A stretch of DNA of 64,000 nucleotides from a virus, in the IMG/VR virus record IMGVR_UViG_3300040801_001492, positions 37,446-101,445 of that record, one strand, 5' to 3'. Both the position numbers and the translations under genes were made by a program. A model generated the notes under the pieces. It saw only the letters and a list, made by a program, of their open reading frames with translations. It was not told the origin of the DNA and made no database searches. Positions within the stretch are counted from its first letter, which is position 1; the number at the start of each line of letters is the position of its first letter. Below, one piece after another: positions 1-7,482 of the stretch.

Positions 1-141
1 CTTGATTTATATATAGATAAGAATCAACCATTTACTTTTTATAATTTATTTCATTCCAATGGATATTATTGGAAACCTTATAAAACAGAACCACGTCTTC
101 GTTGGTTAAGTAAGCATATTAAAAAAACATTAAAACAATAA
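1..141 (+). CDS. C-terminal end of a hypothetical protein (partial)
   Basis: Frame 1 is open from the first base to a TAA at 139-141 and gives the last 46 residues of a protein that starts outside the window. The tail is basic and aromatic, with a YYWKPYK stretch and a lysine-rich end. The next gene begins 2 nt after the stop, as is usual in this tightly packed early operon. I do not recognise the family. The frame could be chance because it is short, but it matches the coding strand and spacing of all neighbours. Confidence 0.55.
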   Translation, partial: LDLYIDKNQPFTFYNLFHSNGYYWKPYKTEPRLRWLSKHIKKTLKQ

Positions 142-143
142 TT

Positions 144-329
144 ATGGAAACATTTGAAGTATATTCTAAAATATTAGATGAAAACATCAAGAAAGATGTT
201 GTTAACTCACCTATCTGGAAAGAATGTTATCATCTAGAAGAAATTGACCCCGATGAAGACTTCTATTGTTATACTATCAAATTTGATGGTGTAAAACCTG
301 TTCAATGTACTAAATATAAAAAGATATGA
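144..329 (+). CDS. Small hypothetical early protein, 61 aa
   Basis: This is a short acidic protein with no motif I recognise. It starts at an ATG 2 nt after the upstream stop, and its TGA overlaps the ATG of the following lipoprotein gene (ATGA, 326-329). That suggests translational coupling. No signal peptide or membrane segment is visible. It is likely one of the fast-evolving early host-takeover genes that fill the left end of such phages, but this is inference from position only. Confidence 0.7.
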   Translation: METFEVYSKILDENIKKDVVNSPIWKECYHLEEIDPDEDFYCYTIKFDGVKPVQCTKYKKI

Positions 330-715
330 AAAAATTATTATTCTTATTACTATTTATACCATTCTTTATAGGCTGTGAAAAAGAACCTATAGATGATGAG
401 GTATGTTGGGAATGTACTATTACCGAAACATTGACACTAAGTGATAGTGATGATTTACAGTATTTTCTTGACCAAGGATATACTGAGGACGATCTTATTT
501 GGCTAAAAGAAGTAAATACATACTGTTATAGTTCTTCTGCTCTTAATAACGAAGGATATACTGTAAAACAATGGGAATATATACTTGAAGATTCTTTTAA
601 TCATTACAGTTCTACAAGAGCAGGTGTACCTGTATATTTTCAAGACGATAGTTTTGTTTTCTCTAAAGTAAGTTATAAAGATAGAGAAGCAGAATGTGTA
701 TTAATAACCAATTAA
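326..715 (+). CDS. Predicted lipoprotein, 129 aa
   Basis: The N-terminus is a classic lipoprotein signal: MKK, a leucine/phenylalanine-rich core, then a lipobox-like FFIGC with the lipidated cysteine at residue 17, followed by an acidic EKE. The mature part has CxxC (CWEC) and further cysteines, and no domain I recognise. It should be exported and lipid-anchored in the envelope of the Gram-negative host. Early phage lipoproteins often act in superinfection exclusion, but nothing in this sequence proves that role. The gene is coupled to the upstream one through an ATGA overlap. Confidence 0.75.
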   Translation: MKKLLFLLLFIPFFIGCEKEPIDDEVCWECTITETLTLSDSDDLQYFLDQGYTEDDLIWLKEVNTYCYSSSALNNEGYTVKQWEYILEDSFNHYSSTRAGVPVYFQDDSFVFSKVSYKDREAECVLITN

Positions 716-727
716 AACCATATAATC

Positions 728-997
728 ATGTTAAAAGTTAATAACCTTAAAGTAAGATGGGCACATAGGTTGCCGTCAAATAATATTGAAGGACTGTCTG
801 TATGCAATGTTTCTGATGAGAAAGAAACTATACTAGGCTCAGGTACATCAACCTGTTCTAAAGAAGATAATTTTTGCTATGATACAGGCCGTAAAATATC
901 ATTAGCAAGAGCACTTAAACAGTCTAATCTTTCTAAAAAAGAAAGAAATGAGATATGGGAAGGATATAGAAATATGACTGAAGAATTAAGATGGTAA
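728..997 (+). CDS. Conserved phage protein of unknown function, 89 aa
   Basis: The pattern of a cysteine-containing strand, a CSKEDNFCYDTGRKISLARAL block (about residues 43-63) and a basic helix ending in an R..IW..Y motif recurs in small proteins of many unrelated phages. I know no function for it. It begins 12 nt after the lipoprotein stop and is followed after 6 nt by the next gene. It is soluble, with no signal peptide. Confidence 0.75.
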   Translation: MLKVNNLKVRWAHRLPSNNIEGLSVCNVSDEKETILGSGTSTCSKEDNFCYDTGRKISLARALKQSNLSKKERNEIWEGYRNMTEELRW

Positions 998-1003
998 TAT
1001 ATT

Positions 1004-1366
1004 ATGAAAAAGATATTAATACCAGTTGAAACTAAAGACCGACTACCAGACAAAGATGGCGTTTATAGGACAGACCATGGCTTCGCTATTTTCAATAATG
1101 GCAAATTCACGTCATGTAAATACGGTGATGTTTTAACTTGGCTTGAAGAAGTGTCAGAGGAAGAATATTTGAAGCAGAAGATGAAGGAAGTAAATGATGA
1201 TAGCATTTATTCAATAGACGATATAAACGATCTACTTTATTGTATTCAGTCTTTTATTAGATCATTTTTCATGACTCAAAAATGGAATCATTTTAGAGAA
1301 AATTGGGATCATATTAAAAATGACAATACAATTCTTGGGGAATCAACACAGGAGGAAGAACAATGA
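1004..1366 (+). CDS. Hypothetical protein, 120 aa
   Basis: The N-terminal half (P..KDGVYRTDHGFAIFNNGKF...W) resembles small beta-rich phage proteins in which a display-like phrase is followed by a tryptophan-leucine-glutamate motif. The C-terminal half is helical and charged. No catalytic motif is evident. Its TGA overlaps the ATG of the next small membrane gene, and a strong GGAGG ribosome site for that gene lies inside this one (about 1350-1355). Confidence 0.7.
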   Translation: MKKILIPVETKDRLPDKDGVYRTDHGFAIFNNGKFTSCKYGDVLTWLEEVSEEEYLKQKMKEVNDDSIYSIDDINDLLYCIQSFIRSFFMTQKWNHFRENWDHIKNDNTILGESTQEEEQ

Positions 1367-1461
1367 AATTTATTGACTATATAATAGAAAAGATAGTATG
1401 GTTAGCAATAATACTATTTATTGTTGCTATGGTAGTATCAATAATAAAAATATTTTGGTAA
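1363..1461 (+). CDS. Single-span membrane miniprotein, 32 aa
   Basis: This tiny ORF has an unusually good ribosome site for this genome (GGAGGAAGAACA then ATG). It starts in the ATGA overlap with the upstream gene. The product is a short charged N-terminus (KFIDYIIEK) followed by one hydrophobic helix of about 20 residues ending in KIFW. It could be a small effector or assembly factor in the inner membrane. The function is unknown. Confidence 0.55.
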   Translation: MKFIDYIIEKIVWLAIILFIVAMVVSIIKIFW

Positions 1462-1462
1462 T

Positions 1463-1561
1463 ATGAATGGAGCTGATATATTCTTAATATTTATACTGAT
1501 ATGGATTATTGGTAATATTATTGCTATGATTATATCAGTAACTAAAAATAGATATAAATGA
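1463..1561 (+). CDS. Single-span membrane miniprotein, 32 aa
   Basis: A second tiny ORF begins 1 nt after the first membrane miniprotein and ends in an ATGA overlap with the 126-aa gene at 1558. The product is almost entirely one hydrophobic helix (ADIFLIFILIWIIGNIIAMI) with a basic KNRYK tail, so N-out/C-in topology is likely. The head-to-tail pairing with its neighbour suggests the two may work as a pair. The function is unknown. Confidence 0.5.
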   Translation: MNGADIFLIFILIWIIGNIIAMIISVTKNRYK

Positions 1562-1938
1562 AAGTAATAAAAGACTTTAAATTTAATATATATAAAGTAA
1601 CTACTGAAGATTTTACTGTTAAATGCAATAGAGCACCATTACCTGGTACTTGTGCTACAGATGTACTGATAGAATGGGAAAGAATTAATCATTCAGGTTC
1701 TGATAACAGTAAAAAATTAGCAGAAGCTATAAAAGCTATAGTTAATTATATTATTGAAGATGAAGAAATATATTGTATAGTATTTACTGATTCAGGTGGT
1801 TATGATAATATCTATTCTGTACTAACAGATAAATATTTTACTAAAAAAGAAGGATATACTGTTTTTCAGTATAGACCACATGGAAAAGATAAAGATTATT
1901 ATATGAGACATATAGTATATGTAAAACCTGAAAATTAA
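1558..1938 (+). CDS. Hypothetical protein, 126 aa
   Basis: This is a soluble alpha/beta protein with no recognised motif. The C-terminal half is rich in tyrosine and ends in a repeated Y..D pattern. Its start overlaps the stop of the upstream membrane miniprotein, and the downstream membrane gene starts 3 nt after its stop, so it is part of the same transcript. Confidence 0.7.
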   Translation: MKVIKDFKFNIYKVTTEDFTVKCNRAPLPGTCATDVLIEWERINHSGSDNSKKLAEAIKAIVNYIIEDEEIYCIVFTDSGGYDNIYSVLTDKYFTKKEGYTVFQYRPHGKDKDYYMRHIVYVKPEN

Positions 1939-1941
1939 GTT

Positions 1942-2220
1942 ATGAAAAAATTTATACTAATATTTATAGGTATAGTTAGTATACTTATAGAATTTTTATT
2001 AATATTAGCTGTAGTAAATATTATTATAGCTGCTATAGGAAAACCATTATTGTTGTCTATAATATTATATGTAATAGCTATATTAATATTATTTTTGTTT
2101 GTATTAGGAGTAGTATTTATTAGTGAATATATTAATACAATTATTCAACTATTTAAATATGAAAAAGCATTGAAAAAACATAATGACTTTATTAATACTA
2201 ATTTAAAGAAAACTAAATAA
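1942..2220 (+). CDS. Two-span membrane protein, 92 aa
   Basis: Two long hydrophobic segments (about residues 4-32 and 38-60) are separated by a short GKP turn and followed by a basic cytoplasmic tail of about 30 residues. This hairpin topology is typical of small phage inner-membrane proteins, including holins. Its early position argues against lysis and towards host modification or exclusion. The gene ends directly before the hairpin-rich spacer at 2221-2390. Confidence 0.7.
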   Translation: MKKFILIFIGIVSILIEFLLILAVVNIIIAAIGKPLLLSIILYVIAILILFLFVLGVVFISEYINTIIQLFKYEKALKKHNDFINTNLKKTK

Positions 2221-2390
2221 AGATGTTATCTTTCGTTGTTTTGTAATAGTTTGCAATATGGTTTTTTTATAATCGTGTTACATTCTAAATAAATGGCGAA
2301 TTAAAGCTGGCTGCCTAGTAGGTAGTTTTTAAGGTTGAGAGGGGAAGACGGCAAACTTCCCCTCTTTTTATTAACTAAAAATTTATTAAA
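2221..2390 (+). other. Structured intergenic spacer with two tandem hairpins
   Basis: This 170-nt gap interrupts an otherwise gapless operon. It contains a first hairpin (CTGCC/GGTAG, loop TAGTA, about 2310-2324) followed by five T, and a second, stronger one at 2338-2365 also followed by T. The upstream part holds G/T-rich sequence without a clear promoter. It could be a tandem terminator, an attenuator, or a small RNA ending at these hairpins. Confidence 0.55.
2338..2370 (+). terminator. Rho-independent terminator
   Basis: A perfect 10-bp stem (AGAGGGGAAG at 2338-2347 pairing with CTTCCCCTCT at 2356-2365) closes an 8-nt loop and is followed by a T run. It lies after the two-span membrane gene and 20 nt before the next start, so it should end or attenuate the first early transcript. 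Confidence 0.8.
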
Positions 2391-2576
2391 ATGAGAGATT
2401 CATTGAAAATTATGCTTTACCTTATTATGAGTGTTGTTATATTAGTCATAGTATGGGTTATTATCTGTCCTATTTTATTAAATGGAGAAACTGTTCTAGA
2501 AAAAGTAGGAGGATTTGTTCTTCTAATAGGTACTCCTGCTATTATATTATTAGCTTCAGATAGATTTATTAACTAA
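2391..2576 (+). CDS. Two-span membrane protein, 61 aa
   Basis: Two hydrophobic helices (about residues 6-28 and 37-56) are linked by a short polar turn. There is no signal cleavage site and the end is short (SDRFIN). It is the first gene after the terminator at 2338-2370. It may be a small inner-membrane modifier, but the function is unknown. Confidence 0.6.
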   Translation: MRDSLKIMLYLIMSVVILVIVWVIICPILLNGETVLEKVGGFVLLIGTPAIILLASDRFIN

Positions 2577-2590
2577 CTAAATATAAAACT

Positions 2591-2773
2591 ATGAAAACTA
2601 CATCCGACGAAATGAAGAAAGCCAAACGTATAGCTATGCGTGATATGCTTAGCGAATCTGTTAGTGATAAGCTAGCAATGGGAGTTGTTAAACCTTTCTT
2701 TCTAATACATGAGAAAGATATTTTATTGTATTCTAAAAGTAATATAAATGAAACGTATCCATTATACCAATAA
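2591..2773 (+). CDS. Hypothetical protein, 60 aa
   Basis: This is a short protein with a basic helical N-terminus (MKKAKRIAMRDMLSES). Its 3' end overlaps the start of the next gene by 26 nt in another frame. I recognise no domain. The codon pattern fits the neighbours, so it is probably real, though a shorter size limit would make it easy to miss. Confidence 0.5.
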   Translation: MKTTSDEMKKAKRIAMRDMLSESVSDKLAMGVVKPFFLIHEKDILLYSKSNINETYPLYQ

Positions 2774-3221
2774 AGACTATATAGACGTAACTAGAGAATA
2801 TCATTCAACTGATATGTGGCTTAAACCGATAGGATTATGGTATTCATTAGACTATGTATGGGAACAGGTATGTATTGGTTACAATGTACCTTGTGGTAAG
2901 AATAAACTTTTACTGGATATTATTGATGAAGGTATATTTATTATTGATTCATTAGATAAGCTAAGAGTATTTATAGATAAATATGCTGACCTAGATAAAG
3001 GATTTATTAACTGGACAAGTGTACAGAATAAATATGATGGTTTCGAAGTACGTAACTATAACTATATACTAAGCCAGATAAGAAAATATTATCCTTATGA
3101 GCTTGAATATATTTGGTTTAACTCACTTGATTGTGCTAGTGGATGTTTATGGAATTTGTCAGCAATTCATAGTATTACAAAATTAGAGGAAAGCTTACAG
3201 AAATCTGGGGTTTTCTCATAA
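2748..3221 (+). CDS. Phage protein with KPxGLW and WxSxDxxSGCxWN motifs, 157 aa
   Basis: The protein carries an N-terminal WLKPIGLWYSLDYVW motif (about residues 24-38) and a C-terminal WFNSLDCASGCLWNL motif (about 125-139). From memory, this paired pattern recurs in uncharacterised proteins of many phages. The spacing of an early KP.GLW.S strand and a late W/D/C-rich strand reminds me of ADP-ribosyltransferase-like folds, but no catalytic triad can be assigned from sequence alone. It overlaps the upstream gene by 26 nt. Confidence 0.7.
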   Translation: MKRIHYTNKDYIDVTREYHSTDMWLKPIGLWYSLDYVWEQVCIGYNVPCGKNKLLLDIIDEGIFIIDSLDKLRVFIDKYADLDKGFINWTSVQNKYDGFEVRNYNYILSQIRKYYPYELEYIWFNSLDCASGCLWNLSAIHSITKLEESLQKSGVFS

Positions 3222-3234
3222 AATATATATAATT

Positions 3235-3633
3235 ATGGAGAAATTAAAATTAGATGGCTACAAACATGATAAAAGACAATCATTACGTACTTTTATTACT
3301 AATTTTCTTAAAACCTATAATCGAGAATATCATACCTTATATGCAGAAGGAGAGAATGAAGGATTATTACAGACACCTTGGCGATGCTCACGTTCACTAG
3401 GTGATATAACAGCTATATGTAACTATTACTATCCTGATACAACGAAAGAGGAAGTAAAGGAAATACTATTAGGATCGGGTAAGAATCTAGTAGGACATTA
3501 TTGTAGTGATATACATAAAAGAGTGTATGAACATTTATCTATACATCCTGGTTGGGTTCAAGCTGATAATGGTATGTTTGATGAATATGGTGATGAAATA
3601 ACATATAATGACTATGAAGATAAGAATACATGA
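3235..3633 (+). CDS. Hypothetical protein, 132 aa
   Basis: This soluble protein has a basic N-terminus, a central CRS..GDI..ICNYYYP segment and an acidic tyrosine-rich tail. I do not recognise it. The mid-region looks helical and could be a small DNA- or protein-binding unit. The last codons overlap the next gene by 26 nt. Confidence 0.65.
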   Translation: MEKLKLDGYKHDKRQSLRTFITNFLKTYNREYHTLYAEGENEGLLQTPWRCSRSLGDITAICNYYYPDTTKEEVKEILLGSGKNLVGHYCSDIHKRVYEHLSIHPGWVQADNGMFDEYGDEITYNDYEDKNT

Positions 3634-4438
3634 TGAATTAAATTATCCTTTTAGTTCAATAGAAAAAGAATTATTTATAAGAGCACATGCTGACATAAAA
3701 AGTATACACTTAGCACACTCTGATAGTATAAATACCATTGATTTAATACGTAAAATATCTAAATATTTACATTTAACAGGCTTATATACTCTTTATGATG
3801 AAAAATCTAAATATATACTAGATAGGAAATTAACTGATATACAGTGGATGGGTTTACATACATTAGTAATACTTACTGTATCAGCATTAAATCAATATTC
3901 TGATAATATTATTTACTATAAACCAGGTAACCATATAGAAACTCCTTTTAGTACAACACTAACAACATTAGTAAAAGTATTAGATTATCTATGTGGTAAA
4001 ATATTCTATGTTAATGAAATTGAATATTCCGTATGGTTTAATATTTATCATAATATATTAGGTAGTATATTATGTCCTGATGTTGGTGCTAGAGTTTTCT
4101 TTAATGAGAATATATATATATCACTAGAATTAGTTAAAAATCTCCTTAGTCAGGATAATATAAAAGATATTTATAGAATTATATTAATAGAATCCGATGA
4201 ACCGAGTAAATATGCTCTTAGTTTAGGCGACCTTGATTATAGAGATGAATTTGGATATACAGTATATGATATATTAGATAGTTTAAAGAGAACTATTGTT
4301 TTTGATAAGGAGATAGATGATGATATGTATCATATAAATGAGGATGTTACTGGTATCCTTAAATGTAACACTAATATTATAAATTATACTAATTACGATA
4401 AAATGGTTAAAAAATATACAGATGAAAAGAAGACTTAA
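3608..4438 (+). CDS. Hypothetical protein, 276 aa
   Basis: This is a mostly helical soluble protein without signal peptide, membrane span or known motif. A second in-frame ATG lies two codons downstream (3614) and either may be used. It overlaps the previous gene by 26 nt and the next by 17 nt, so the four genes 2748-5594 are tightly coupled. With the 390-aa neighbour it sits just ahead of the replication genes and may contribute to replication start or regulation. This is inference from position. Confidence 0.65.
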   Translation: MTMKIRIHDELNYPFSSIEKELFIRAHADIKSIHLAHSDSINTIDLIRKISKYLHLTGLYTLYDEKSKYILDRKLTDIQWMGLHTLVILTVSALNQYSDNIIYYKPGNHIETPFSTTLTTLVKVLDYLCGKIFYVNEIEYSVWFNIYHNILGSILCPDVGARVFFNENIYISLELVKNLLSQDNIKDIYRIILIESDEPSKYALSLGDLDYRDEFGYTVYDILDSLKRTIVFDKEIDDDMYHINEDVTGILKCNTNIINYTNYDKMVKKYTDEKKT

Positions 4439-5594
4439 AGAAAATATTGCAGATAATTCAGATGGAACAACTTCATTTACTACTTCCAATGGTGCAAGTT
4501 GGAATATATATGATGTAGAACAGGTTAAGTTTGATACTTTACAAGAATACTTAAAAGAAAGCAGAGAAGCAATGAAAATACAAAATTTTGAAGCACGACA
4601 ACCTTTTATACCAGAAGAAGCTGTAAAAGAAGAACCGAAAACCAAATTACCAAAGAAAGTGAGTAAGTTTATTAATGATATGAGAGAGAAATATGAGCAG
4701 TTACAGCAAAATAAAGAACTATCTGTATCTTCTTTGTCTAATAAAGAAAGCTCATTAGAAGATTTATTTGAAACAGATATATTGTCCTGCGTATATAATA
4801 GTTCTGTATCTTATTATCTATGGCATTCTTATCGAACTACTAAGAATCCTATATATTTATTAGCTCTTTTTATAGGTGCTAATATTTTAAGAACTGATAT
4901 ACACATTAGGATAGCTTACCAATGTGCATCTAGTTTACCTTTAGATGATAGTACAGAAAGTAAGAAAAAGTTTGAATCTGTTTTGAATAGAATATATGCT
5001 CCTGGTAATTTTGATAGACGTATAAGAGGATTATTAACAAGTATACCTGGATATAAGGCTAGTAGTGATACTGAACTAATAATAGATAGTAAAAACATGT
5101 TAGAAGATATTTTACCTATAATGTTAGAACATTTTAAAAATGGTGTAGTATATCCTGAGTTTAATATCAGCGATTACTATAGTTTATTAGAACTAAAACG
5201 TACAATACGTAAGTATAATATAACTACATGTAAGCTATTAGATAAAATATTATCTTTTAAAAAAAGCATGGAATTTGAATCTATTATAATGGGTTTAACT
5301 ATAGTATATATGCCCTATGAAAATATGATGATAGCATGTTTTGCTGAGGTAAATAATGTATTATCTTCTATTAAATTATCACGCCATCATATAAAAAGTT
5401 TTAATATGTTTTTGGAAAAATATAATACAAATAATTTGGTTAAGAGCAAAAAAAGTAGTATGTTAGAACCAGTAACTATTGATGGTAAGGTATATGATAA
5501 GCATATTATTAACCAAGCTATTGAAGATTCTTTAGATGATGTATTGTTAAATGTTGAAATAGAGGAGGAACTAAATGAAGAAGAAGAAAGCTAA
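4422..5594 (+). CDS. Hypothetical protein, 390 aa
   Basis: The N-terminal 100 residues are low-complexity and charged, with a proline/glutamate stretch around residues 60-75. A long helical body follows, and the C-terminus is very acidic (EIEEELNEEEES). I recognise no enzyme motif. The acidic tail contains the ribosome site (GAGGAGG) for the next small ORF. Its place immediately upstream of a possible helicase loader suggests a replication or regulation role, without direct proof. Confidence 0.65.
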   Translation: MKRRLKENIADNSDGTTSFTTSNGASWNIYDVEQVKFDTLQEYLKESREAMKIQNFEARQPFIPEEAVKEEPKTKLPKKVSKFINDMREKYEQLQQNKELSVSSLSNKESSLEDLFETDILSCVYNSSVSYYLWHSYRTTKNPIYLLALFIGANILRTDIHIRIAYQCASSLPLDDSTESKKKFESVLNRIYAPGNFDRRIRGLLTSIPGYKASSDTELIIDSKNMLEDILPIMLEHFKNGVVYPEFNISDYYSLLELKRTIRKYNITTCKLLDKILSFKKSMEFESIIMGLTIVYMPYENMMIACFAEVNNVLSSIKLSRHHIKSFNMFLEKYNTNNLVKSKKSSMLEPVTIDGKVYDKHIINQAIEDSLDDVLLNVEIEEELNEEEES

Positions 5595-5718
5595 AAAGCC
5601 TATAATAGGTTTAGGTAAAAGTAGTTTACCTAAGGGACATCTTATATATGATGAGAATGAGTTAGAGAGAGAAACGCTTAAAATTAAATATTATGAGAGG
5701 ATTAAGATTAATTATTGA
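5575..5718 (+). CDS. Short basic protein, 47 aa
   Basis: This small ORF has one of the best Shine-Dalgarno sites in the window (AGAGGAGGAACTAA then ATG). It overlaps the upstream gene by 20 nt and the downstream one by 26 nt. The product begins with a KKKKAKK patch and ends in an alternating charged helix. A lysine-rich start like this could bind nucleic acid. No family is recognised. Confidence 0.5.
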   Translation: MKKKKAKKPIIGLGKSSLPKGHLIYDENELERETLKIKYYERIKINY

Positions 5719-6274
5719 TCTTACACGTGTAGTAGCTAATGAAATAACAATAACTGAGTATTTATCTTTATATTATATTAAACTAGTTAATGCAGGCGAA
5801 GATCATAAATTATTCTTTAAATCGTTTTTACCTTCTGATAAGGATTATACATATTTAGGACAGAAAGGATTTGTTGTCACATCTGCTTTTAGTAAGTCAC
5901 AATATGAACTAACAGATAAAGGTAGAAAACTATTTCCTAACATAGATAATTCATTTGAAGAATTTTATAATATGTTTCCACATAAAGTACCTGATAGTAC
6001 AGGGCACTATAGACCAGTATCTACTAAGGATATAACAAGTGTAAGTGCTCAGGCTACTCGTAAGCTGTGGAATAGAATAATTGGGTCTAATCCTTCATTA
6101 CAGGATAATATTATTGAAGGACTAAAGAAAGAGTTGAAATATAGAGAACGTAGTGGTACAATGATGTACCTTAATAATATAGATACGTGGTTACGTAATT
6201 ATACATGGGAAAAATGGTTAGCTGATATTAATGATGAGGAGAAAAATGTGAATGGTAGTATGACAAAAATTTAA
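5693..6274 (+). CDS. Possible helicase loader / DnaD-like replication protein, 193 aa
   Basis: The N-terminal half looks like a winged-helix domain (helix-rich, ending in a Y.LTDKGRKLF strand-turn typical of wHTH proteins). The C-terminal half (F.EFYNMFPHK...ATRKLWNRI...Y.NNIDTWLRN..WEKW) resembles the C-terminal motif of phage helicase loaders and DnaD-type proteins. The next gene encodes a DnaB-like helicase, which supports a loading role at the origin. The assignment is by pattern and context. A transcription regulator with a wHTH fold is the main alternative. Confidence 0.55.
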   Translation: MRGLRLIIDLTRVVANEITITEYLSLYYIKLVNAGEDHKLFFKSFLPSDKDYTYLGQKGFVVTSAFSKSQYELTDKGRKLFPNIDNSFEEFYNMFPHKVPDSTGHYRPVSTKDITSVSAQATRKLWNRIIGSNPSLQDNIIEGLKKELKYRERSGTMMYLNNIDTWLRNYTWEKWLADINDEEKNVNGSMTKI

Positions 6275-6291
6275 ACTTTTTTAATTAAAAA

Positions 6292-6323
6292 TTTGTAATT
6301 TTCGCATATTTTAGTTATATTTG
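6292..6323 (+). promoter_or_regulatory. Bacteroidota-type sigma-A promoter for replication genes
   Basis: TTTG at 6292-6295 is separated by exactly 20 nt from TATATTTG at 6316-6323, which fits the Bacteroidota -33 (TTTG) and -7 (TAnnTTTG) elements. Transcription should begin near 6329-6333. The helicase ATG at 6348 is therefore preferred over an in-frame TTG at 6333 that would sit on the transcription start. Confidence 0.8.
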
Positions 6324-6347
6324 TAGAAAGATTTGTGGGGAGAAAAT

Positions 6348-7481
6348 ATGCACTATAAAGAGACGTTAAAACAATTACAGCTAAATAAACAGAAACGTTT
6401 AGCTGGTGATGTAATATCTATACCATGGTCATTACCTAGATTATCTAAGATATTACCTGGTATTGAAAAATCAAGATACTATTTAGTTACTGCAAGTGCC
6501 AAAGCAGGAAAATCGCAACTCACTGATTATCTGTTTGTTTACCAACCTATCGAATGGTTGATGAACAATATGGATTCTAATATATCACTAAAGATATTCT
6601 ATTTTTCTTTAGAGATGTCTATTAAGGCTAAGTTGCTATCTGCTATGTGCTATAAGCTTTTTCAGGAGCATCAGATTGTTATTAGTCCTCAGGATTTAAG
6701 TTCGGTATTTTCATCTTATATTATGGATGATGAAATTGAACAGCTTATTCAAGAGGAGAAATTTACTCATTGGTTTGATACATTAGAATCGGTAGTTACC
6801 TATCATGATGATGTACGCAATCCTTATGGTATATTTAAAGTAATAAAATCTTATGCTGAACATCCTGATAATGGTAGATACACATATAAATCTATACCAT
6901 GGCAGAATGATGACGGTACGTTTATTCAAAAGACAGTAAGGGATAAATATATTCCTGTCCGTCCTAATGAATATGTACTTATTATTGTTGACCATATAGG
7001 TTTATTACAGCCTAAGGCTGGTGATAATCTACACCAGGCTATTAGTGAGTTTAGTAGCGGATATTGTCTTGAGATGCGTGATAGATGGGGTTATTCGCCT
7101 GTAATAGTACAGCAACAAACAGCCGATTCTTCTAAGGCACAATTTACTGTCAGAGGAGATACTATTATAGATAAGATTAAACCTGATCAAGAAGGGCTGG
7201 CTGATAATAAATATACAGCCAGGGATGTAGACTTGATGATTAGTTTATTCTATCCTAAGAGATATAATATAAATTTCTATGAAGGAATAGATTTAACTAA
7301 GATCGGAGAGCAACATAGAGAGTTTGCAATTAATTTAAACAGAAATGGTATATCTAATGCATCATTACAGTTATTTTTTGTAGGTTCAAATTCTTATTTT
7401 GAAGAATTACCTAAGGAGATAAATGATTTTGATTATGAAAGATATAATCAACTGTTAACTAAAAATAAGAGGAATAAATAA
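6348..7481 (+). CDS. DnaB-like replicative DNA helicase (RecA-fold), 377 aa
   Basis: The protein unwinds DNA at the replication fork using ATP. It has a Walker A motif (ASAKAGKSQ, lysine at residue 55), the DnaB hallmark FSLEM (86-90), and a Walker B strand ending in VDH (D215) followed by IGLLQP. A glutamine-rich QQQTADSS stretch matches the DnaB H3 region. At 377 residues it lacks the N-terminal primase-interaction domain of full DnaB, as in many phage helicases. The start was set at 6348 because of the promoter just upstream and the GGGGAG ribosome site. It is followed after 1 nt by an ATPase gene. Confidence 0.85.
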   Translation: MHYKETLKQLQLNKQKRLAGDVISIPWSLPRLSKILPGIEKSRYYLVTASAKAGKSQLTDYLFVYQPIEWLMNNMDSNISLKIFYFSLEMSIKAKLLSAMCYKLFQEHQIVISPQDLSSVFSSYIMDDEIEQLIQEEKFTHWFDTLESVVTYHDDVRNPYGIFKVIKSYAEHPDNGRYTYKSIPWQNDDGTFIQKTVRDKYIPVRPNEYVLIIVDHIGLLQPKAGDNLHQAISEFSSGYCLEMRDRWGYSPVIVQQQTADSSKAQFTVRGDTIIDKIKPDQEGLADNKYTARDVDLMISLFYPKRYNINFYEGIDLTKIGEQHREFAINLNRNGISNASLQLFFVGSNSYFEELPKEINDFDYERYNQLLTKNKRNK

Positions 7482-7482
7482 T

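Noticed and set aside
2244-2253. Possible promoter TAATAGTTTG in the early spacer
   Set aside because: Spacing inside the -7 element is wrong and no TTTG lies 20 nt upstream.
6333-6347. TTG start for the helicase
   Set aside because: It falls at the predicted transcription start; ATG 6348 has a GGGGAG site.
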